Translations under genes and position numbers: made by a program | The notes under the pieces: generated by a model | What the model was told of the DNA's origin: nothing | What the model saw: the letters and a program-made list of their open reading frames with translations, nothing else | The model's database searches: none | From: Acanthacorydalis orientalis | Taxonomy: Eukaryota; Arthropoda; Insecta; Megaloptera; Corydalidae | DNA length: 64,000 nt | Reading direction: 5' to 3' | Assembly: GCA_034766995.1 (NCBI GenBank) | Contig: CM068319.1 | Coordinates: 23,663,959 to 23,727,958, forward strand | In this document: positions 56,400-64,000 of the stretch, piece by piece | How the letters are laid out: every line of letters starts with the position of its first letter | How positions within the stretch are numbered: the stretch's first letter is position 1

Positions 56400-56780
56400 A
56401 TCATTGTCTGTAATGAACGTTGCAAAAATCAATATTAATTTCAAACACGAACCTTGCGGACTAATTGGACAAACACACAAAAAAAGTCTACATCTGATTC
56501 ATTCTTTTAACCTATTTATCTAACCTTTGGCAAGGCAAATGATTTCGTACGAACGATGCAGCTTACCGAAATAATAATTTTTGAACATAACAAGCAATTC
56601 GTGACTATTCAGTATCGTATACTTAATTATCGTAGGAAGAACAAGCCTTGGACCAATTTGTAATTAAGATATGGTGAGTCGCCGTTATTTTGCTTGTACG
56701 TATTATAAAAGTACGGATTGTTATTGCTGAAGTATGTACGTCCGCCCGGTTTTTATGACTTAATCTTAACGATATTTACT
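56400..56780. other. G+C-richer island, possible regulatory element
   Basis: About 380 bp of balanced sequence without a long frame. It contains TTTGGCAAGGCAAA (about 56,525), resembling an NF-I palindrome, GTAATTAAGA homeodomain-type sites and TTTTTATGACTT, a Caudal/Abd-B-like core. Motif content is suggestive only. The island ends a few dozen bases before a long TA array. Confidence 0.4.
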
Positions 56781-56797
56781 TCAGAAATATAAACGAA

Positions 56798-56824
56798 TCC
56801 ATATATATATATATATATATATGG

Positions 56825-56884
<60 letters not shown>

Positions 56885-56926
56885 ATATATATATATGTAT
56901 ATATATGTATATATATATATATATAT
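56798..56926. repeat. (TA)n array with a capped perfect palindrome
   Basis: The first 27 bp are TCC, a TA run and GGA, an exact palindrome. It continues into TA with CATA and GTATA steps for about 100 bp more. Confidence 0.95.
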
Positions 56927-57126
56927 AGCTCTACTTTCTTTTAGGGTAATAAGTCAAATTCATTGAATCGATAAAGCCAACAAATCGTAAAGATTTAATT
57001 TTCAATACGAAGTGAGATAATTATGCGGGCATCACTTAAATTAATGCATGTAGTTCTGTTGCATCAGTTTAAATTGTATCTTGAGGCTCTTTTATCGAGA
57101 AACATGTTAATACTTAATCATATCTG

Positions 57127-57165
<39 letters not shown>

Positions 57166-57650
57166 GTTGTAAATAAAATAAACATATTTGCGTATTTTAC
57201 AATCAACACAATTTATAACTTATTTTGTTTCCTTATTTATGTCTTAATATTAGTGGACATCTCTACCGTTTTACATTTTCAGCTACAGATGTCACTATAG
57301 GTACTATAGACGTATGTTAATGGTTGCGCCTGTGATGTGTGTTATTTTAATTTAAAATATTTTGGACAATATTTAAATTGGTAAGTAATATAAATATTAT
57401 TTGATTTAAAGTATTTTTTGAGAATGATATAAAGAATTGTTATTGTATTAGAACAAATAGTTTTTTTTTTATAAATTTTACTTTGTTACAAAGAATGGAA
57501 ATAACAGTTATTCCGTAATAGTAAATCTGACAGATGCGGGAAATTAGATAGATTTTCATATATTTTATATTCCTTGAAGATTTTTTTTAATGTTACTCGA
57601 TATATAATTAACAAACGATAATTAAATATGTTGTCAACGTAGGATTAAGA
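56927..57650. other. AT-rich spacer with one TA array
   Basis: TA at about 57,128-57,160 followed by GCGCGG. A short patch at 57,280-57,340 is less AT-rich. No gene seen. Confidence 0.55.
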
Positions 57651-58021
57651 CAGGGACAACTTAGTCAATTAGCCAAGGCGACAAATTTTGAAAAGCTGGA
57701 AATTTTATTTTCAATCATAATTTCGATTTACAGGTAGCTCAAATGTGAAATAAAAAATTAAATCTTAAAATTTGTGTAATTTTGTTTTTGATATTTATGT
57801 AACAACTTCATAATTTGTTTTCTTTTTTAAAAAATAAATTAAATAAATGGAAAATTTTATAAATTTTTTAATGATTATTAAAATTTCTTCTGTTGAAATG
57901 TTTTCAAAATTACCAACAGTCACAGATTTCTCTTAATTCATTTAAACAAGATTTGTAGAGAGAGGAAGGAGTGGCATTTGACTGGTAGCTCAAGGGCGAT
58001 ACCTAGTGTAAATCCGGCCCT
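57651..58021. mobile_element. Probable non-autonomous hAT-like relic
   Basis: The right end, read inward on the minus strand, is AGGGCCGGATTTACACTAGG, then TATCGCCCTTGAGC. It resembles a widespread hAT-type terminus (CAGGGCCGGATTTA and a GGGCG..CC block). The left end, CAGGGACAACTTAGTC with GCCAAGGCGAC, is a poorer match. The ~370-bp interior is AT-rich without a transposase. Flanking 8-bp duplications are not evident, so the left boundary is uncertain. Confidence 0.45.
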
Positions 58022-58332
58022 ATATGTTGTAAATGGAAATGTTTTCGTTTTTATACATTTTTAATAAAATAATGGTAGGAAATAATTTTTAAGATTATAC
58101 GAATGATTTTCTAATATAAAAAGTTATTTATTTAAAGAAAGTCTATACATATCAATATTACCGAAAATATTCAATACTTAATACTTATTAGACTGAATAC
58201 AAAAAAATGAAAATAAAATATTGATAGTAAAAAAGATATTAAAGGGTTATATTTTTATGTGCCTCTTTTTATTAAATTGGCATTTCTGTTGATAAAGTGC
58301 AGAGGTTAATAAATGGTTACAAAATATTTTAG

Positions 58333-58449
58333 GCAATAAAAAAGGTGTTGTTTGAACATATATGTTTAATATTAAAAAAAGCACAAATTGTTCTTATATT
58401 TTCGTTACTCAAGTCGGAAAAAATCAAAGAAAACTTTAAAACAATGCAG
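58333..58449 (+). CDS. Possible 39-codon internal exon
   Basis: ATATTTTAG precedes 58,333 and ATGCAG then GTATAT follows 58,449. The 117-nt segment is open in the phase that makes both junctions fall between codons (phase 0-0). It reads AIKKVLFEHICLILKK, then AQIVLIF, SLLKSEKIKENFKTMQ. I recognise no family. The pyrimidine tract is weak and an open frame of this length is not rare here. Confidence is low. Confidence 0.25.
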
Positions 58450-58679
58450 GTATATATTTTAAAATACAAGTATACTATTAAGCGAAATAAAAATTTATCT
58501 CTTGTCAATTTTATAAATTTTATCTGGATAGAAATAAGTCTTTAACTGACATCTAAACATAGGTTCCAAATTTGATAAAAAAATTCTCACACATTCACGT
58601 TCCGAATGTAATTTTTAATCAAAACACAATCTGAAGATGTTTACGACTGTAGTGAAAAAAATATAAATATTTCGAAAAA

Positions 58680-59240
58680 AAATGCCAAATTTTCAATGGA
58701 TTCTTCTTATCGCACCAAAGAAATCAATGTCTGTGTAGACTATATTGCTCCGGGACAAATGGCAAGTCGTAAACCCGATCATGTTCTCGTTTGACGTGCC
58801 GACATCAACGGACAAAGGCACACAAACGAGACAAACAGGCAACAAATTCAAAAGTCAAACAAAAATGATGGATTGTTGAGCGGTGGCCGATGAAACATTC
58901 CGACCGTTTTGCATCGATCGCGCCTTATCTGAAATTTGATCCACGAACAAAAGTATTAATCAAATGCCAATTATGTGGCGTGCGCATTTAATTATAAATC
59001 GGAGAGTCCCGATATGTTAAGAGCATCGGGTCACGCCTAACAATAAAGAAGCCAACAATCGACTGATTGAGGAGATTGTGCTTTATTCTATGCGTCTCGT
59101 TTGTTATAAATTGGATCTCATTCACGATCGATGGCACGGAGCATTAACAGTGTCAGCTCGGATCGATAGAACCATTTCAAGTGTACTTACATTTAGGTAC
59201 TCTTCTAGATCAACGATTTTTTGATTTGAACGATAGCGTT
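58680..59240. other. Most marked G+C-richer island; candidate conserved regulatory element
   Basis: About 500 bp with near-normal base composition inside ~80% A+T DNA. It contains several ATCGAT/CGATCG strings, CGCCTTATCTGAAA (GATA-type), ATTTAATTATAAAT (homeodomain-type), ACAATAAAG (Sox-like), and an exact inverted repeat CCCGAT/ATCGGG at 59,008-59,013 and 59,025-59,030. One plus frame is open for 47 codons (58,737-58,878; includes DKWQVVNPIMFSFDV) but has no splice pair. Developmental-gene enhancers in insects look like this; an old exon or structured RNA is the alternative. Confidence 0.45.
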
Positions 59241-59479
59241 TTTCATTTCTTTTTTCTTTCTTCTTCGTTACTACTTATACTTATATAGATGACCTATTGA
59301 GGTTGTTAACATAGTTTCGCTGAATGAAAAAAAATACAACTATTATTCGTTTCTATTTGAAGTTTCTTTCAATTATACAATTCGTTCAAATAAAGACGAG
59401 TGGCGGCTTTTCATCCACAAAGAAAATTAGGACAGGTTTCATAAGTGTATTCTGAAGTGCAGTTAACAATTAATTCCGA

Positions 59480-59519
<40 letters not shown>

Positions 59520-59806
59520 CTTTTACATATTTTTACATTGAAGACGTACACTACACCTTTTTCTATTATTTACAAGTATTAAAATGTGAATATATACAAT
59601 ACAAAGTTACATTTTATTTTGATTTCATAGAATATAGCCTGTAAAGTTTTTTCAATTTGTTTGTAGTGAACATAATTTGTTATATTTTTTCAGTTTGGTT
59701 AAATTGTGAAGGTAAATATTTTGTCAAATATAATTTTTTATTTGGAAAAATATTTAATTCAATTCTTTGATTCTTCTAAAATATTCTACAATTCTATTTT
59801 AAGAAG

Positions 59807-59858
<52 letters not shown>

Positions 59859-60659
59859 TCTTATATATAATGAATAAAACTATTTAAAAATAACATATTT
59901 CCCAATCCTATTAATCGTTATTTAAAAAGTGTTCATGTACACTTAAAGTTTATTAATTACAATGATTGATTTACTAATTAAACGGATGTATTTTGAACTA
60001 GATTTCAGACTTAAGAGTTTTGACACTTTTTTATGAAGGAAATTATTAACTGCACGCTTATATGCAAAAATGAATCATTAATCAAACTTAAAAAGTACAC
60101 TTAATTATAATATCGTACTTTTTTAATTATTTTGAAAGAATCACGAGCCAGCATATTTTTTCCAGTTTTTTAATATAAATTAGAAAATTAAGTAATTTGA
60201 AGCACTATAATATGATTATTTAATTTAAACTATTTTTTATGGAATGTTGATATGATTATAAACTTACATAGTTTAGTAGAGGATTTACTTGTGAGTTTTT
60301 TAATATTTTTCTAAAACGTGCTTCTAAACATTGTTGAATTGATGCAAACTCTAGCTCACGAACTTTTATAAACATGTATTATTTATAAATATGTTTAGTC
60401 CACGCATAGGCAGACAAATTAGACATATTATTATATGAGACCTTTTCATCTTCAGTTTAATAAGAAAATCGATTTTTAAATCACGTTTTCAATTTGATTT
60501 ATGTTTGATTTATAGCTTTTATGCAAAATAATATATATCGTGTTTTAATATTCAGGTAAATTTGAAATATATGCATTATCTATTGTACTCTATCATTTTC
60601 AGCTGCAAAATTATATCATAAAATAAGTAACTGGTCTTAGATATTCCTACTTAATTATA
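59241..60659. other. AT-rich spacer with two TA arrays
   Basis: TA arrays at 59,480-59,517 and 59,809-59,857. No gene seen. Confidence 0.6.
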
Positions 60660-60900
60660 AAAGTAATGATATCTCTATTGCTGCTTCTTCAGCTGCACAT
60701 TTGTTACTTCTGTACCGTGCGTAATAAATCTAATGTGAAAAAATTTCGCCGCCTCGAAGCGAATTGTTGTAAAACCTATTAACGTCAATTATTCAAACGT
60801 ATGGAAATAAATTTCAACGTTTTTCAAATGATTTATATTTTCATGTAATTGCATATTAGATGAAGCACTCGTACATAACGTTATTCGACAGAATAATTTC
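60660..60900. other. Small G+C-richer island
   Basis: Contains GTACCGTGCGTAATAAATC and TTTCGCCGCCTCGAAGCGAA, the densest G+C patch nearby. No open frame. Possible regulatory element. Confidence 0.3.
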
Positions 60901-61186
60901 AGTGATTTTTTTTCTATATGTACTGTTTATAGTTTTCAACAGTGATACTTTTCTGTGCATGAAATAAATGTTTATTTCCACAAGTAATTTCGAACACATG
61001 AACTATTAATTTATTATAAACGGTGAATTGAAATAAAATGAATAGGCACTTTTGTTTAATTTTCGATTAGAATGTTTTATAAATTTAAATGGTATCATAA
61101 TAAAATACTTAATTTTTTTTCTGGTGATGTTATTTACAAGAAGTGAACAGAAATGATAGATGTGGAATATGTGCAAAAATAAATTA
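60901..61186. other. AT-rich spacer
   Basis: Nothing seen. Confidence 0.6.

Positions 61187-61220
<34 letters not shown>
61187..61220. repeat. (TA)n microsatellite abutting the 61.2 kb fragment
   Basis: About 34 bp of TA that ends exactly where the balanced fragment begins. Confidence 0.95.
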
Positions 61221-61223
<3 letters not shown>

Positions 61224-61375
61224 ATAGGCAAAATCCGACGACCAGGGGAAGTCCGAATTTTCCCAGCTGCCGTCAGTCAAAGTCTGAAGTAGAACATGTA
61301 CTCAGGGCTGTAAACCTGTGCTTAGCCAGGTCAAAAAAGGATGACGGTGAGGGTGATCTAATTTTAATTTTATAA
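61221..61375 (+). mobile_element. Unidentified G+C-rich fragment beside a TA array
   Basis: About 155 bp of clearly different composition, starting GTCATAGGCAAAATCCGACG directly after (TA)n and ending near GACGGTGAGGGTGATC. Two frames are open: one gives VIGKIRRPGEVRIFPAAVSQ before a stop, the other runs through with HRQNPTTRGSPNFPS and LCLARSKKDDGEGDL to TAA at 61,373. I do not recognise either. Abrupt junction with a TA array resembles the LINE tail at 19.08 kb, so a truncated retroelement is my best guess. Confidence 0.35.
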
Positions 61376-61829
61376 ATCAGGATATATATTGACTAGTAGT
61401 AATTTGAATCTTACTTTAATTTATCCTTAGTAGTAAACTGTAATTGTAATAATGTTTATAAGTGGTAAAAACAACTCATTAGAAAAAATATTCTTAAAAT
61501 ACTTAAAAATAATTAGTGTCCGAATAATGTTAATTTATCAAATTTTATTGCTACATTTGGCAAGAAAATATTTTGACACTACATTTAAATTTACTTTTAT
61601 ACATTGGTGCTCAGAAGTCAGTCAATAACAATACTTTGCAGGTGGTAAAAAAATTGAGTTCTTATTAATCTTATTGTAGATTTAATGATTAAATAACTAT
61701 AAATTTTACTATCGTTGTAGAAATCTTTGATTTAAGACAATTGTACGTTTTGAAAGAAAACAAAAATATTGACTCATTATTTTCATAAGTCATAATTGAA
61801 TAACTTTTACTGAAGCCTTTATATCGAGT

Positions 61830-61890
<61 letters not shown>

Positions 61891-63243
61891 TTATTATTTA
61901 CAGTCAAATTAAAAATAATGACATGATTGTTTTAGTATTCAATTATAAATTGTCTGTATAACATGATGTAGTATGTAATTAAACAAATCAAAAATCTTGC
62001 AAACAATCAACTTTATCCTACATGTACATTTAAAAATGCCTTTCTCTATTTAAAATGAAGAAGTTAACTTTACTAATCTCAATTATTTCCTCTTACACAT
62101 CCCTCGTGTACATTTGAAACATTGTCGTTTATCCAAGAAAGAAATCTGTGAAATTTAAAAAATAATTATATATTAAACACAGAAAAAGGAAGTATGGAAA
62201 TGTTTTGGGCCGTCCAAATCTGTTTATATCGTAATTTAACGAGAAAGTAAATTGATATATTGGCTGATATTTTTAAAAGTCTATGTATTTGAATAAATTA
62301 AAAATTTTATCTCTCTCTCTCTATATATGTGTGGTAATTAAAAATATTTGTATTAATTGACTAATTTGTAAATATCCCTATAAATTTTTCAATAAAGTAT
62401 TGCGTTGAAATATGAATAATATATTTTAATACTGCCTAATTTGAAAAAAATATCGAATATCAATTAAAACTCGATTAGAAACAAATAAATTATGAATTCT
62501 GTTAATTAATTTCTAAAAAAATTACCAAGTGTTAATGTTATTTATTATAATTACAAGCTCTACACTATAAATTGCCGGACAGTATTTAAATGTTAGACAC
62601 TATTATTATAGTAATTCTGTTAAAACACGTAGTAAATCTATGCTTAAGTTTTAATAAAATAACTATGAATAATTTATTTCGAACATTACATACATATACA
62701 AAGTAGTCATGTAAAATGTGCATTTTTAATAAACTGATTCACTTAAAATGAATAGCATTTATTTCATTTTCTGATCATTTTAGTATCGCTTTTTTTAAGA
62801 ATAAAAATACCTTTAGAAATAGTTTTGCGAAATGATACTTGTCTAATTGAATTATAAATTAAATTTGAAGAATAAAAATGAAAATAATGTTTTTTATAGT
62901 TAGTTTGCTTATTAATTTTATTTATAATATTTTAAATTTTATTATTTTTTGTTTATTATTATTTGAATTTACAATACTTTTTACTGATGCTTTTCATTGT
63001 TTGATAGAAGAAAAAATAGAATTATTTGTCTATGTTATATTTTGTTAGTATAATTAAGAAAAATATTAGAATTAAAAATTATCATATATATATATATATA
63101 TATATAGTGAGAGAGAGATTATTAAAAAGTCTTAATTTTTGTATCAAACTACTCATATGTTTGTTTTCTATTTTTTGAATGCGATAATTGTTAATTTTCA
63201 ATTTATAATTTTTATCGAGTACTTCAATACAGAAATATAATAA
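61376..63243. other. AT-rich spacer with simple repeats
   Basis: TA array at 61,831-61,879, (CT)n at 62,310-62,323, TA then (GA)n at 63,084-63,118. No gene seen. Confidence 0.6.
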
Positions 63244-63555
63244 TTATAATAATTTGAAAATATATATAAAAAGTTTACTGTTATACTCCAATTTGAGTTT
63301 AAAATAAAATTCACTTAATATAGTATTTACTTTACGAATATCAACTGGGTCATAAAATAACAAAGGACAAAAAAATATGTGTTCTACTTGAAGAAGACAT
63401 TTAGAACATTCGTATCTTATATCAGTAAAGTTTTTGATGTTTTGTTCTGCAAACATGGTATTTGAAATGAAAGATGCTATGGATGCTCGTTCAAATTGGT
63501 TAAGTTTATATACGAATACTGATCGAAGATAATTTTTGTCAATGTTTGAGAAATT
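63244..63555 (-). pseudogene. Protein fragment with LINE-like CCHC motif
   Basis: On the minus strand the frame is open from 63,555 (after TGA) to TAA at 63,244, 103 codons. It includes YLRSVFVYKLNQFERASIAS, then RYECSKC and CLLQVEHIFFCPLL, a C-x2-C-x5-H-x3-C pattern followed by Pro. That arrangement is typical of the region after the reverse transcriptase domain in non-LTR retrotransposons, where it is thought to bind nucleic acid. The upstream RT domain is not seen before the stop. The last ~20 codons become AT-driven (Tyr/Ile/Phe/Lys) and probably read past the element. A host zinc-binding exon is the alternative. First ATG is internal (63,456), so this is a fragment. Confidence 0.5.
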
Positions 63556-64000
63556 TCAAGTAGTATTAAGGTTAACCAATCGATTGTTATTTTTTATTAG
63601 TTATTTTAGTATACTGTCAAAAATTGGAACTCATTAAATGTTTCTCGTTAAAAGAGACAGTCACTTTCATAGCGAAAGGTGACAAATATAAAACTGGAAT
63701 TGAACATATTATATGCTGGTAAACATACTTATTGAATGAAATATACATAAGTGAATTAAACTAAAATTATAGAATGTTATAGAAGTTATTCTCTTAAATG
63801 AAAATAGTATGGCGACTAAAAAAGTAAACTTCAGAATATTTTACCAAAAACTAAATATTAGAATGAGTATTATACATAATATAATTAAAAATTTACTTGA
63901 AATATACAATTATAAAATATTGCACCAGATTCTTATTTATTCGCAACAAGTAAGACAAACTAATAATCTTTAACATTTTCAAACATTATTTAAAAAAAAG
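63556..64000. other. AT-rich end of window
   Basis: Slightly less AT-rich up to about 63,720, possibly more of the LINE-like fragment in a broken frame; no motif seen. Confidence 0.45.

Overview
This window looks like intergenic or deep intronic DNA from a very AT-rich animal genome. By eye G+C is about one fifth; I did not compute it. No full-length gene, rRNA gene, intact tRNA gene or CRISPR array is visible. The longest open frames are either (TA)n microsatellites read as Tyr-Ile repeats or chance frames in AT-rich DNA. The identifiable transposon relics (mariner transposase start, RTE-type LINE 3' tail, hAT-like terminus, tRNA-derived SINE-like pieces) are metazoan families. An arthropod such as an AT-rich insect fits best, but that is inference and other invertebrates are possible.

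Layout. About 1-14,870 is AT-rich spacer with many (TA)n arrays, two G+C-richer islands (4.3-4.8 kb and 6.85-7.1 kb), a dead mariner copy near 8.4 kb, a tRNA-like SINE relic at 12.2 kb and an island at 13.6 kb. The most structured part is 14.87-19.01 kb: three diverged tandem copies of an ~840-855 bp unit, a minus-strand segment with strong splice-site matches (17.56-17.68 kb), and two nearly identical tandem copies of a 494 bp unit. Each 494 bp copy carries a splice-bounded minus-strand segment. Together these suggest a multi-exon minus-strand non-coding transcript whose exons have been tandemly duplicated. A LINE 3' tail sits beside it at 19.08 kb.

From 19.2 to 39.8 kb there is spacer with microsatellites and a few islands. 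From 39.8 to 46.8 kb there is a richer stretch: an island at 39.8-40.0 kb, an unrecognised protein-like fragment at 40.5-40.75 kb, one copy of a dispersed repeat (second copy at 52.2 kb), an island at 42.0-42.4 kb, a minus-strand SINE relic at 43.9 kb, and two small coding-like frames at 44.5 and 45.7 kb. From 46.8 to 64.0 kb there are further islands (49.4, 50.6-51.1, 56.4-56.8, 60.7 kb), a hAT-like relic at 57.65-58.02 kb, a possible exon at 58.33-58.45 kb, and the most marked island at 58.68-59.24 kb. An unidentified fragment lies at 61.2 kb, and a frame with a LINE-type CCHC motif sits on the minus strand at 63.2-63.56 kb.

The islands stand out because their base composition is near normal while the flanks are about 80% A+T. 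That is expected of conserved regulatory elements, old exons or transposon relics. Conservation cannot be judged from one sequence, so all island calls are hypotheses.
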